Shown: positions 42,866 to 51,355 of the stretch, one piece after another
How the letters are laid out: every line of letters begins with the position of its first letter
Position numbering within the stretch: position 1 is the stretch's first letter
Origin: Flavobacteriales bacterium
GTDB taxonomy: Bacteria > Bacteroidota > Bacteroidia > Flavobacteriales_F > PHOS-HE28
Assembly (NCBI GenBank): GCA_019638085.1
Contig: JAHBUL010000013.1
Location: 50,206-114,205 of the forward strand
Direction: 5' to 3'
Length of the DNA stretch: 64,000 nucleotides
Notes under the pieces: generated by a model
Told to the model about the DNA's origin: nothing
Database searches by the model: none
What the model saw: the letters and a program-made list of their open reading frames with translations, nothing else
Made by a program: the position numbers and the translations under genes

Positions 42866-43405
42866 CTAAAACAGCTTCCTCACTTCCTCCTTCAGTGCCA
42901 GGATCGCTTGTTGCGTGGGCAGGTGCGAGAGTTTGGATGCGGTTTCGAACACCCGCTGGCTGAGGGCTGTGCCGTTGGCTCCTTCGGGTATGCCTTCGGC
43001 GGCGATGTTGATGATGCGGAGCGTTTCCTCCTTCGCCATCTTCACTTGCTGCCACGCTCTTTCACTCACGTAGATCTGCTGGGTGACGTTGTGCTCGAAT
43101 TCCTCGCGGACCGTGGCCAGCAGCTCGGTATGGAACATGCGGGCCGTCATGTTGTTCTTGTGTACCCGGAACACCAAGGCCCCCGGCGCGATGCGCTCCA
43201 GAAAGAGGGTGAGCCGCTCGTAGGCCTGCAATCGCAGGGGCAGCGTATGCTTGCGGTCCTCCCGTTTCGCTTCGGCCATCATCAGGTGGTTCGTTTCGCG
43301 GGAGCGGGAACCGAGGAATTGGCGCAACAGGTAGAAGGCCGTGAGGAAGACCACTACGGATGGCAACAGGGCCAAGAGCACTTGGAAGAATTGATCACCG
43401 GTCAT
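42866..43405 (-). CDS. Conserved Bacteroidota membrane-anchored protein, function unknown
   Basis: Protein of 179 residues. One N-terminal helix (FFQVLLALLPSVVVFLTAFY) anchors it; the rest is a long helical domain with the well-kept block RLQAYERLTLFLERIAPG, then EFEHNVTQQIYVSERAWQQV and a C-terminal ILALKEEVRKLF. I recall similar proteins in this phylum without an assigned function. It converges with meaB across the GAGTC repeat and is transcribed alone. Confidence 0.78.
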   Translation of the reverse strand: MTGDQFFQVLLALLPSVVVFLTAFYLLRQFLGSRSRETNHLMMAEAKREDRKHTLPLRLQAYERLTLFLERIAPGALVFRVHKNNMTARMFHTELLATVREEFEHNVTQQIYVSERAWQQVKMAKEETLRIINIAAEGIPEGANGTALSQRVFETASKLSHLPTQQAILALKEEVRKLF

Positions 43406-43920
43406 GCATGCAGATTTGTGTGCGAAGATCGGGGTGAAGTGGTGAATGGGCTAGCACAGTGGTCACTTCAGCGGAACGATCGCGTCCATATAACCACGGA
43501 ATTCAGGTTCTTGGTATGAAGAGATCCACCGATCACAGGTGCTTGGCGTGAGAGGATCCACCGATAACACTGCTCACACCGATTGTTGGCGCGGTTTTGT
43601 GCTGCTCGGAAAGCCTCTGCCTCCGATGGGTTGTAATGGAGCGCCTGACCTGCCTTCACGGATACACGCACTGGCCCCACGCTTTCGGTTGTAGCGTTCC
43701 TCTCTGATAGTTGATGGGAAACATCCGTGTGAATCCGTGTGAATCCGTGGTCCGATACCTATCGGACCAAACTACCCTGCTACCAAGGCCGCAGGCCATT
43801 TATCACCTGATGCGATGCATCACTTCCGCAGGAGATCGGTAGTTCATCCGGCCCAAGGGCTAATTTCGCGGCCTATTCCGCTGGCACATCCGGCGCTTTC
43901 CCCGAAACAGAACGTATCCC
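43406..43920. other. Intergenic region with repeats, upstream of the aminotransferase gene
   Basis: No confident gene. Contains a near-duplicate GATCCACCGAT pair (about 43521 and 43555), the ATCCGTGTG repeat with the palindrome at 43749-43768, and TAATTTCG at 43861-43868 as a weak -7 box for the gene at 43921. A 70-codon minus-strand frame (43468-43680) is doubtful. Confidence 0.55.
43720..43768. repeat. ATCCGTGTG repeat with 20-base palindrome
   Basis: Tandem ATCCGTGTGA units followed by GGTCCGATA-CC-TATCGGACC (43749-43768), a perfect palindrome with 9-base arms. A related arrangement at 60975-61013 has ATCCGTGTGC and CCGATA-TG-TATCGG, so this is a dispersed element. Confidence 0.6.
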
Positions 43921-45105
43921 ATGCATCTTTCCCCTGTTGTTCGTGCCATGACCGAATCCGCCACCTTGCTGATGGCACAGCGCAGTCGCGAGATGCGCGC
44001 CGCCGGCAAGGATGTGATCGACCTCAGCCTTGGCGAACCTGACCAGGACCCGCCTGCCTTCGCCATCGAGGCCGCACAAAAGGCCATCAGCGAGAACAAG
44101 TGGAACAAGTACCCGCCGGTGATGGGCTATCCTGACGTACGCGCGGCCATCTCGGAAAAGTTCAAGCGTGACAACGGATTGGACTACGCTCCCGATCAGG
44201 TGATGGTGAGCACCGGTGCCAAGCAATCCATCATGAACGTGGTGGTCTCGCTGGTAGGTCCCGGCGACGAGGTGGTGATCCCTGCCCCGTTCTGGGTGAG
44301 CTATGCCGAGCAGGTGCGCTTCACCGGAGCCACGCCCGTGCTGGTACCGAGCACCTTGGAGGAGGATTATAAGCCACCCATTTCACGGATCGCTGCGGCG
44401 ATCACTCCGCGCACCCGCTTGCTGATGTTCAGTTCGCCGTGCAACCCGAGCGGCTCCGTGCTTACCATGGCCGAGCTGGAGGAGCTGGCCACCGTGGTAT
44501 TGAAGTGGCCCGACCTCTACGTGATCAGCGACGAGATCTATGAGCACATCGTCTTCGACGGCATTCACCGCTCCATCGGCACGGTGCCGGGCATGCTGGA
44601 GCGCACCATCACAGTGAACGGCATCTCCAAGGCCTTCGCGCTCACCGGCTGGCGCATCGGCTATATCGGCGCGCCGAAAGGCGTGATCCAAGCGGCCAAC
44701 AAGATCCAAGGCCAATTCACCAGCGGTGCCAACGGCATCGCACAGCGCGTGGCCAAGGTCTGCGTGGAGGCGGACCCCGCCTTGATCAAAGGGCTCCGAA
44801 AGGACTTCATGCGCCGCCGCGACCTCGTGCTGGACGGCCTCGCCCAAGTGCCGGGCTGGCGCTGCAACAAGCCCCAAGGCGCATTCTACGTGCTCCCCGA
44901 TGTTTCGAAAAGCCTCGTAGGTGATATCCGCACCAGCTCGGACCTCAGCATGTACCTGCTCGAACAGGCCGGTGTGAGCCTGGTGGAAGGCGATTCCTTC
45001 GGGGCACCGAACACCGTACGCATCAGCTATGCAACCAGCGACGCACTGCTGACCGAAGCCATTAAACGCGTCGCAAAGGCCGTGGCGGAACTGGCCCATA
45101 AGTGA
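43921..45105 (+). CDS. Pyridoxal-phosphate aminotransferase, aspartate aminotransferase type
   Basis: Class I aminotransferase of 394 residues. Features: N-terminal IDLSLGEPDQDPP, the PLP phosphate-binding region STGAKQSIMN, SSPCNPSGSV with the conserved Asn and the Asp/Tyr of VISDEIYEHIVFD, and the Schiff-base lysine in NGISKAFALTGWRIGYI (about residue 240). The C-terminal Arg for the substrate carboxylate is in NTVRISYA. Most likely aspartate (or a broad-range acidic/aromatic) aminotransferase. The heptose-kinase gene follows 6 bases later. Confidence 0.93.
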   Translation: MHLSPVVRAMTESATLLMAQRSREMRAAGKDVIDLSLGEPDQDPPAFAIEAAQKAISENKWNKYPPVMGYPDVRAAISEKFKRDNGLDYAPDQVMVSTGAKQSIMNVVVSLVGPGDEVVIPAPFWVSYAEQVRFTGATPVLVPSTLEEDYKPPISRIAAAITPRTRLLMFSSPCNPSGSVLTMAELEELATVVLKWPDLYVISDEIYEHIVFDGIHRSIGTVPGMLERTITVNGISKAFALTGWRIGYIGAPKGVIQAANKIQGQFTSGANGIAQRVAKVCVEADPALIKGLRKDFMRRRDLVLDGLAQVPGWRCNKPQGAFYVLPDVSKSLVGDIRTSSDLSMYLLEQAGVSLVEGDSFGAPNTVRISYATSDALLTEAIKRVAKAVAELAHK

Positions 45106-45111
45106 CCGAAC

Positions 45112-46113
45112 ATGAGCCCGAAGGAGATCATCGACGGTTTCGGCAGCATCACTGCACTGGTAGTGGGCGATGTAATGCTGGATGCCTACCTCTGGGGCCG
45201 CGTGGACCGCATCAGTCCGGAGGCGCCGGTACCCGTGGTGCAGGTGACCCGCCGCAGCGCCCGCCTTGGTGGCGCGGCCAACGTGGCGCTGAACCTGCGC
45301 GCATTGGGTGCAACGGCCATAGTGGCCAGCGTTACCGGCAACGACTCCTACGCGGACGACCTGGATTCGATCTTCACCGAGAAGGATCTTTCCACCGATG
45401 GATTGATGCGGATGCCCACCCGGCGGACCACGGTAAAGACCCGTGTGATCAGCGGGGGCCAGCATGTGGTACGCGTGGATGAGGAGATGGAGAATGACCT
45501 CGCCGCCGCAGAGGAAGAGAAGTTCCTGCACCAGGTGATCGAACTGATGCGCCGCACCAAGCCCGCCGTGCTGATATTCGAGGATTATGACAAGGGCGTG
45601 CTGACACCCGGAGTCATCGGCGGCTTGATCGCGGAAGCACAGCGGCTGGGCATTCCCCAATCGGTGGACCCGAAGCGCCGCCACTTTTTTGATTACCGCG
45701 AAGTGGACCTCTTCAAGCCGAACCTCCAGGAATTACGCGACGGATTGAAGGTGGACATTCCACGCGGCGACATGGATGCCGTGCGCGGCGCCGTGCGCTT
45801 GCTGGAAGCCCGGCTGGCTAACAAGGCCTCCTTGATCACGCTGAGCGAACACGGGGTGTACGCCCATCAGAACGACCAGGAAACCATCCTTCCGGCACAT
45901 CGCCGCACCATCGCGGATGTGAGCGGCGCAGGCGATACCGTGATTTCCGTAGCCTCCCTCTGTCTGGCCTTGGGCCTGCCCCTGCCGGAGATCGCCGCTT
46001 GGGCCAATCTCGCCGGGGGCCTGGTATGCGAACATGTGGGGGTGGTACCTGTGGATCCCGAAGCCCTCCTCGCTGAAGCCGAACACTTGGGGCTGGGATC
46101 ACCTGCCCGATGA
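45112..46113 (+). CDS. D-glycero-beta-D-manno-heptose-7-phosphate kinase (HldE N-domain type)
   Basis: PfkB/ribokinase-family sugar kinase of 333 residues resembling the kinase half of HldE (RfaE1), which phosphorylates heptose 7-phosphate on the route to LPS core heptose. It shows the ALVVGDVMLDAYLWGRVDRI start, the LGGAANVALNLRALGA motif, the KPNLQELRDG block and the catalytic DVSGAGDTVISVA with its Asp base. The nucleotidyltransferase half is absent. It overlaps ubiE by 4 bases. A ribokinase-like carbohydrate kinase of other specificity is possible. Confidence 0.88.
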   Translation: MSPKEIIDGFGSITALVVGDVMLDAYLWGRVDRISPEAPVPVVQVTRRSARLGGAANVALNLRALGATAIVASVTGNDSYADDLDSIFTEKDLSTDGLMRMPTRRTTVKTRVISGGQHVVRVDEEMENDLAAAEEEKFLHQVIELMRRTKPAVLIFEDYDKGVLTPGVIGGLIAEAQRLGIPQSVDPKRRHFFDYREVDLFKPNLQELRDGLKVDIPRGDMDAVRGAVRLLEARLANKASLITLSEHGVYAHQNDQETILPAHRRTIADVSGAGDTVISVASLCLALGLPLPEIAAWANLAGGLVCEHVGVVPVDPEALLAEAEHLGLGSPAR

Positions 46114-46832
46114 CCATGACCGTAAAGCCCTACGACAGCGCCGGTTCCAAGCGGGAACAGGTGGAAGAGATGTTCGACCGGATCTCGCCGAAGTACGATC
46201 TGCTCAACCGGCTCTGTTCCTTGGGCACCGATCAAAGCTGGCGGCGTAAAGTGATCCGTGGCGTGGGCAAGGAACCCGTGGATCGCTTGCTGGACGTAGC
46301 CACCGGTACGGCCGACCTCGCCATCATGGGCAGCAAGGTGGCCAAGCACGTCACGGGTGCGGACATCTCTGCCGGCATGCTCTCCTTTGGCCTCACCAAG
46401 GTGGAAAAGGCCGGCTTGGCCGACCGAGTGGAATTGGTACAGGCCGACGCGGCCACCCTGCCTTTTCCCGATGATTCGTTCGATGCGATCACCGTGGCCT
46501 TCGGGGTCCGCAACTTTGAGGATCTGCACCAAGGCATTGCCGGCATGGCGCGCGTGTTGCGTCCGGGAGGTCGATTGTTCGTGCTGGAATTCAGCACCCC
46601 GAAGCGTGCACCGTTCAAGCAACTGTTCCGCTTCTACTTCCACAACGTGATGCCGCTTATCGGCCGCTTGGTGAGCAAGGATAACGCGGCGTACACCTAC
46701 CTGCCCGAGAGCGTGGATGCCTTTCCACAGGGAAAAGCCTTCGAGGAGATCCTGGCCGCCAGTGGGCTGAAGGAGATCCGTTCCCGCCTGCTCACCTTTG
46801 GCGTGGCCACCTTGTACACGGCGAGAAAATGA
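46110..46832 (+). CDS. ubiE: Demethylmenaquinone/ubiquinone methyltransferase UbiE/MenG
   Basis: SAM-dependent C-methyltransferase of 240 residues for the last step of menaquinone synthesis. Motifs: MFDRISPKYDLLNRLCSLG at the start, DVATGTADLA (SAM motif I), ADISAGML, DAITVAFGVRNFEDL and RVLRPGGRLFVLEFS, all standard for UbiE/MenG. The closing block has YTYLPESVDAFP. Since Bacteroidota use menaquinone, MenG is the likely role. It overlaps the heptose-kinase gene by 4 bases and precedes porT, an arrangement known in this phylum. Confidence 0.95.
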   Translation: MTMTVKPYDSAGSKREQVEEMFDRISPKYDLLNRLCSLGTDQSWRRKVIRGVGKEPVDRLLDVATGTADLAIMGSKVAKHVTGADISAGMLSFGLTKVEKAGLADRVELVQADAATLPFPDDSFDAITVAFGVRNFEDLHQGIAGMARVLRPGGRLFVLEFSTPKRAPFKQLFRFYFHNVMPLIGRLVSKDNAAYTYLPESVDAFPQGKAFEEILAASGLKEIRSRLLTFGVATLYTARK

Positions 46833-46853
46833 GCCCACGCACGAATTGCCCGC

Positions 46854-46861
46854 TATTTTCG
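46854..46861 (+). promoter_or_regulatory. -7 element TATTTTCG before porT
   Basis: Fits TAnnTTCG and lies 12 bases before ATG 46874. It supports the later start codon for porT and a promoter of its own inside the ubiE-porT junction. Confidence 0.45.
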
Positions 46862-46873
46862 TTCCGTACATCC

Positions 46874-47605
46874 ATGCGCATCCGCAAGTTCCCTCTCCTC
46901 CTCCTTCCGTTCCTCGCCTTGTGCCTCGCGGGACCCGCTTCGGCCCAACGAGCTGGGGTGAAGGTGCAGAACCTGCCCAACTTCGATATGCGCCGCTTCC
47001 ACTTCGGCTTCCTGCTGAGCTACAACACCAGCGACTTCTTCATGACGCTGAAGCCTTCCGCGCCGTTTGCGGATTCCGTGCTGGTGATCGACCATGTGAA
47101 ACAGCCCGGCTTCAACCTCGGCATTGTGGCCTCGTTGAACATGACCGACAATCTCAGCCTGCGCTTCCTGCCCACACTCGCCTTCGAGGACCGCATTTTG
47201 AAGTACTCCTTTCGCAAGCCCGACGGCAAGATCGCCAGCTTCCAGAAGCCCATCGAGAGCACCTACCTGGAATTCCCGCTGCTGCTGAAGTTCAGAAGTG
47301 ATCGCATCAACAACTTCGCGGTGTATGTGATCGGTGGCGGCAAGTTCGGCATCGACATGGCCAGCAAGAAGGATGTGGACAACAGCATCGATGAGGACAT
47401 CGTGGTGAAGTTGGACAAGTACGATTACAGCGCCGAAATAGGCGGAGGCATCGATATGTTCCTCCCCTATTTCAAGTTCGGCATTGAGCTGAAGACCGGC
47501 ATCGGCATACCCAATGTGTTGGTGGACGACGGGACCCGGTTCAGCAACCCGATACAAAGCCTGCGGACGAAGACCTATGTGTTGACGTTCACGTTCGAGG
47601 GTTGA
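46874..47605 (+). CDS. porT: PorT-like outer membrane protein of type IX secretion
   Basis: Beta-barrel protein of about 243 residues. A signal peptide (MRIRKFPLLLLPFLALCLAG and on to SAQ) is followed by eight or so strands with aromatic ends, for example RFHFGFLLSYNTSDFFMTLK, YLEFPLLLKFRSDRINNFAV and KYDYSAEIGGGIDMF, then FKFGIELKTGIG and a closing VLTFTFEG with the usual F/T ends. PorT is needed for type IX secretion, and its position right after ubiE is typical. The alternative ATG at 46829 overlaps the ubiE stop codon but would place 15 residues before the signal peptide. Confidence 0.85.
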   Translation: MRIRKFPLLLLPFLALCLAGPASAQRAGVKVQNLPNFDMRRFHFGFLLSYNTSDFFMTLKPSAPFADSVLVIDHVKQPGFNLGIVASLNMTDNLSLRFLPTLAFEDRILKYSFRKPDGKIASFQKPIESTYLEFPLLLKFRSDRINNFAVYVIGGGKFGIDMASKKDVDNSIDEDIVVKLDKYDYSAEIGGGIDMFLPYFKFGIELKTGIGIPNVLVDDGTRFSNPIQSLRTKTYVLTFTFEG

Positions 47606-47621
47606 GGAGGCGTACCAAGAA

Positions 47622-47636
47622 TCTCTGACGCAGAGA
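47622..47636. repeat. TCTCTG-ACG-CAGAGA palindrome
   Basis: Perfect 6-3-6 inverted repeat, 17 bases after the porT stop, in the AATCTCTGnCGCAGAGACGC style of dispersed repeats. It may end porT transcription, without a T run. Confidence 0.45.
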
Positions 47637-47690
47637 CGCTGGGACGAAGAGGAAAGGCAAACTAGTCTTGGGGATGCGCACCTTTGCTGC

Positions 47691-49997
47691 ATGCGCTTCA
47701 TTCCGGCTCTTTTTTTTCTGTCCGCTTTCACCGCAGTGGCTCAGGAACCGGTGCAGCCGGCATTGATTCCCTTGCCCGCTGAGATGGAACTGACCGGTGG
47801 CTCCTGTTCGTTGGAATGTCCATGGAGCCTCCAAGCGGATCGAACAGTCAGTTCGGACTTCATGGAATTGCTGCGTGCCGAGGTGAAGATGCTGCATCCC
47901 GTTCCGGAAATTGAGTGCGTGGTACCGTTGGCAATGGAGCTTCATCTGCTCCAGCCGGGTACCTTGCTCCCTACTGAATGGTACAGTCTGCAGGTGACTT
48001 CGGACCACATTGCGTTGACCGCAACAACGGAAGAAGGTCTTTTCCGGGGAAGCCGCACGCTGATCCAACTCTTGGAACAAGGGCAACGCACGGGCTCCAT
48101 TCCTTGCCTCAGCATTACGGATCATCCGCGTTTTGGATGGCGCGGGATGCATTTGGATGTGGTGCGCCACTTCTTCCCGGTCTCCTTCGTGAAGAGGTAC
48201 ATCGACCTGCTGGCGCGGTATAAGATGAACAGCTTCCACTGGCATCTGACGGATGACCAAGGCTGGCGGATCGAGATCAAGAAATACCCGCTACTCACCG
48301 AGATCGGCGGTTGGCGCAAGGGCAGCCAAGTGGGGCCGTACGATCACCAGACGTTCGACAGCGTCCGCTACGGGGGCTTCTACACACAGGCGCAGATCCG
48401 CGAGGTGGTGGCATACGCGGCGACGCGGCACATCAATGTGGTGCCGGAGATCGAGATGCCGGGGCATGCGATGGCCGCTTTGTCGGCGTACCCGCAGTTG
48501 GGCTGCACCGGTGGGCCTTACGAGGCGCAGCGCGGTTGGGGCGTGTTCGACGATGTGTTCTGTGCGGGCAACGACACCGTATTCACCGTGCTGGAGGATG
48601 TGCTCACCGAGGTGATGGGCCTCTTCCCCAGCCCCTACATCCACATTGGCGGGGATGAATGCCCGAAGGAGCAGTGGAAGGCTTGTCGGAAATGCCAGAC
48701 GCGTATGCAGGCGGAAGGGTTGCAGGACGAGCATGAACTGCAGAGCTGGTTCATCCAGCGGATCGAGCAATTCGTGAACAGCAAAGGGCGGAAGATCATC
48801 GGCTGGGACGAGATCTTGGAAGGTGGTTTGGCGCCGAATGCTGCAGTGATGAGCTGGCGCGGTACTGAAGGCGGCGTGGCGGCTGCGCAGAGCGGGCACT
48901 TTGCGGTGATGAGCCCCGGCAGTCATTGCTACTTCGACCACTACCAAGGCGATCCGGCGAACGAACCCTTGGCCATCGGCGGTTTCACGCCCTTGCAGAA
49001 GGTGTACAGTTACGAGCCGGTCCCGGAGGAATTGAATGCAGCGGAGGCCAAATACATCCTCGGTGCGCAGGCCAATTTGTGGACCGAATACATCCTAACC
49101 ACGGAGCATGTGGAATACATGATACTGCCCCGGATGCTGGCACTGGCCGAAGTGCTTTGGTCGCCGAAGGAGAAGCGGGATGAAGCGGACTTCCTTCTTC
49201 GTTTGGAGCAGGAGCTTCCGAGGCTGGATGCGATGCACCTGAACTACGCCAAGAGCTTGTACCAAGTGAGCATTCTTCCGGAGCAAGGTGCTGCACTTGG
49301 CACCATCGATGTGCATTTCAAGGGAAGTCGGGAGGGCATGCCGATCCGCTATGAGCTGATTACCGACCATGTGGATCCCGATGCGTCGGATCCGCGAAAC
49401 GACCTGCAAGCAAGGCATATGGACCGCGCCGGAGATCCGCTGACCATACGGTCGGCGTGCAGCATCGAGGCTTGGGTGGAGGACAGCACGGCCGCAGCAG
49501 GCCCGCAAGGGATGCCCCGCTCCAAGCAACAATTCACGTTCAACAAAGCCACCGCGCGTCCGACCACGCTCAGCCTTCCGCCGCACGATGAGTACAACAC
49601 CGGTGGTGCCTTCACCTTGGTCAATGGCATCACGGCGCAGGATAAGCGCGTGAACAACGAGTGGCTGGCCTGGCGCAAAAGCGTGAGCGTGACCGTGGAC
49701 CTGGGCAGTGAGCAGGCGATCAGCCACCTCAGCATCGGTGCCTTGAGCGAGCCGGGCAGTTGGATCCATCTGCCCAAGGAAGTGGTCTACAGCGTGAGCA
49801 GTGACGGGAAGAAGTTCGTTCCCTTCGGCATCGCGAAGGACATGGGCGGAAAAGGTCGGCACGCGTTCACTCTCGAGAAGACCGGCAAAGCGCGTTACGT
49901 GCGGATCGATGTGGAGAACATCGGGAACATCCCGGATGGCTTCGCCGGTGCGGGCAGGCCTGCGTTCGTGTTTTTGGATGAGATCGAGGTGCGATGA
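47691..49997 (+). CDS. Beta-N-acetylhexosaminidase, GH20
   Basis: Secreted glycosidase of 768 residues that removes terminal GlcNAc or GalNAc. Signal peptide to about residue 18; GH20 N-terminal domain (25-145); TIM barrel (150-500) starting HPRFGWRGMHLDVVRHF and containing YKMNSFHWHLTDDQGWRIE, VPEIEMPGHAMAAL and the catalytic Asp-Glu pair in IHIGGDECPKEQWK, then IGWDEILEGG and WRGTEGG. The C-terminal part (about 620-768) is a beta-sandwich that ends like an F5/8-type C (discoidin) domain (RYVRIDVENIGNIP). All catalytic residues are present. With the PNGase F-like protein it suggests breakdown of N-glycans or chitin-derived sugars. Confidence 0.95.
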   Translation: MRFIPALFFLSAFTAVAQEPVQPALIPLPAEMELTGGSCSLECPWSLQADRTVSSDFMELLRAEVKMLHPVPEIECVVPLAMELHLLQPGTLLPTEWYSLQVTSDHIALTATTEEGLFRGSRTLIQLLEQGQRTGSIPCLSITDHPRFGWRGMHLDVVRHFFPVSFVKRYIDLLARYKMNSFHWHLTDDQGWRIEIKKYPLLTEIGGWRKGSQVGPYDHQTFDSVRYGGFYTQAQIREVVAYAATRHINVVPEIEMPGHAMAALSAYPQLGCTGGPYEAQRGWGVFDDVFCAGNDTVFTVLEDVLTEVMGLFPSPYIHIGGDECPKEQWKACRKCQTRMQAEGLQDEHELQSWFIQRIEQFVNSKGRKIIGWDEILEGGLAPNAAVMSWRGTEGGVAAAQSGHFAVMSPGSHCYFDHYQGDPANEPLAIGGFTPLQKVYSYEPVPEELNAAEAKYILGAQANLWTEYILTTEHVEYMILPRMLALAEVLWSPKEKRDEADFLLRLEQELPRLDAMHLNYAKSLYQVSILPEQGAALGTIDVHFKGSREGMPIRYELITDHVDPDASDPRNDLQARHMDRAGDPLTIRSACSIEAWVEDSTAAAGPQGMPRSKQQFTFNKATARPTTLSLPPHDEYNTGGAFTLVNGITAQDKRVNNEWLAWRKSVSVTVDLGSEQAISHLSIGALSEPGSWIHLPKEVVYSVSSDGKKFVPFGIAKDMGGKGRHAFTLEKTGKARYVRIDVENIGNIPDGFAGAGRPAFVFLDEIEVR

Positions 49998-50023
49998 TCG
50001 GCACGAGCCTATCCGCTGCAATG

Positions 50024-50044
50024 CTTATTATCGCATAATAAGCT
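50024..50044. promoter_or_regulatory. Palindrome GCTTATTAT-CGC-ATAATAAGC before the DUF1016 gene
   Basis: Perfect inverted repeat with 9-base arms and a 3-base centre, ending 7 bases before the ATG at 50052. Its ATTATGCGA core, read on the minus strand, recurs in the two palindromic elements inside the gene (50402-50428 and 50516-50534). Operator, mRNA hairpin or element end. Confidence 0.6.
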
Positions 50045-50051
50045 TCCACCA

Positions 50052-51320
50052 ATGGCCAAAAGCACCAGCAAAAAGCAAGCTAAGCCGGAGGCGAAGTCCC
50101 CCGCAACGCGAAGCAGTATCCGCCACGAAGATGCAGTTTACCGGGAATTTCTGGGAGGCATGCGCAGCCGGATCGATGCGGCCCGAACGCAGGCGGCACG
50201 CGTGGTGAACCGCGAGCTGGTGATGCTGTATTGGGATATTGGCCGATCGATACTCGAGGAACAAGAGAACAATGGCTGGGGCGATGGTGTCGTGGAGCAA
50301 CTCTCCAAGGACTTGGGTAAACGCTATCCGGGCACCTTCGGATTCTCTGCCCGGAACCTCTGGGACATGCGCCGCTTCTATGAAAACTGGAGTCGGCGCG
50401 CAATTATGCGACAGGCTGTCGCAGAATTGGGAACACCCTTGGGAACGGTACGTGGCAAGGTTCAAGCGAAACGAGAAAAGCCTTTGCCGACAAGACTTCC
50501 AGGGCAAATTGCATTTATGCGACAGGCTGTCGCAGTATTACCGTGGGGGCATCATTTGGTGTTGCTGAACAAGCTTGATGATGTGAGCGATCGCATCTGG
50601 TACATGCGACAAGCCGTTGAACTTGGCTGGAGCCGGAACATCCTATTGAACCAGATACTTGCCCAAGCACACAAGCGCATTGTGAAGGGAGGCATAGGCA
50701 ACAACTTCATGCGCGCCTTGGCCCCGGATCTGGCTGCACAAGCCGAAGAGGTGCTCAAGAGTTCCTACAACTTGGAGTTCCTCGGAGTTAACAAAGTAGT
50801 GAGCGAGCGGGAACTCGAGCAACGGTTGATCGAAAATGTTCGCGACTTCATCCTCGAACTGGGCTACGGATTCTGCTTCGTCGGCCAACAACATGTGCTG
50901 AAACTGGGCAGGAAGAGCTACGCCATCGACCTGCTCTTCTACCATCGCTTCCTGCGCTGCTTGGTTGCGATCGAACTGAAGGTGAACGAATTCGAGCCCG
51001 AGCATGCAGGCAAAATGGACTTCTACCTGAACGTGCTGAACGACAAGGAACGCGCAGAGAATGACAACCCGTCCATCGGCATTATCCTGTGTGCGGAAAA
51101 CGATGACCTGAAGGTGGAGTACTCGTTACGCTCCAAGGCAAACACCATCGGTGTAGCGAACCATACCTTCCTGCACGATGTGCCCAAAACCATGCGAGGC
51201 CAACTTCCCACGGCACGGCAATTGAAGGCAGTGATGTCCAAAGCATTGGAGGAAGAACGGCCGTTGCGTAAGAAGCGCACCGGTACGGCACCGAAGAAGC
51301 CAGCCACAAAAGCAAAATGA
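50052..51320 (+). CDS. DUF1016 (YhcG-type) PD-(D/E)xK nuclease with palindromic in-frame insertions
   Basis: Protein of 422 residues. The N-terminal helical domain has RELVMLYWDIGRSILEEQE and SARNLWDMRRFYENW; the middle part keeps LPWGHHLVLLNKLDD and VELGWSRNILLNQI; the C-terminal nuclease has KSYAIDLLFYHRFLRCLVAI followed by ELK, the PD-(D/E)xK triad. Family members are linked to restriction-like and mobile contexts. Between the conserved FYENW and PWGHH blocks lies a stretch rich in copies of MRQAVA that derives from two copies of a palindromic element. The C-terminus is a basic tail (KKPATKAK). It follows GH20 by 54 bases and precedes an M1 peptidase with 4-base frame overlap. Confidence 0.88.
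   Translation: MAKSTSKKQAKPEAKSPATRSSIRHEDAVYREFLGGMRSRIDAARTQAARVVNRELVMLYWDIGRSILEEQENNGWGDGVVEQLSKDLGKRYPGTFGFSARNLWDMRRFYENWSRRAIMRQAVAELGTPLGTVRGKVQAKREKPLPTRLPGQIAFMRQAVAVLPWGHHLVLLNKLDDVSDRIWYMRQAVELGWSRNILLNQILAQAHKRIVKGGIGNNFMRALAPDLAAQAEEVLKSSYNLEFLGVNKVVSERELEQRLIENVRDFILELGYGFCFVGQQHVLKLGRKSYAIDLLFYHRFLRCLVAIELKVNEFEPEHAGKMDFYLNVLNDKERAENDNPSIGIILCAENDDLKVEYSLRSKANTIGVANHTFLHDVPKTMRGQLPTARQLKAVMSKALEEERPLRKKRTGTAPKKPATKAK
50402..50535. repeat. Two in-frame copies of a palindromic element
   Basis: TGCGACAG-G-CTGTCGCA, a palindrome with 8-base arms, occurs at 50407-50423 and 50518-50534. Copy 1 is also flanked by AATT on both sides (50402-50405 and 50425-50428). Spacing is 111 bases, 37 codons. 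Each copy encodes MRQAVA. A third, decayed relative (TGCGACAAGCCGTTGA) stands at about 50604. Confidence 0.75.
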
Positions 51321-51355
51321 AATGGAGCTTGTTCAACCGCAGAACTGCGGACCAA

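Noticed and set aside
43468..43680. Minus-strand 70-codon frame in the 43.4-43.9 kb gap
   Set aside because: Some sequence looks protein-like (a CEQC pair), but no start signal, family or neighbour supports it; too uncertain for annotation.
44383..46871. Minus-strand frames of 433 and 334 codons
   Set aside because: Shadows of the aminotransferase, heptose kinase and ubiE genes; composition is typical of GC-rich antisense frames.
50402..50534. Intein or transposon in the DUF1016 gene
   Set aside because: The extra part is only a few dozen codons and has no splicing or transposase motif; palindromic element insertion explains it better.
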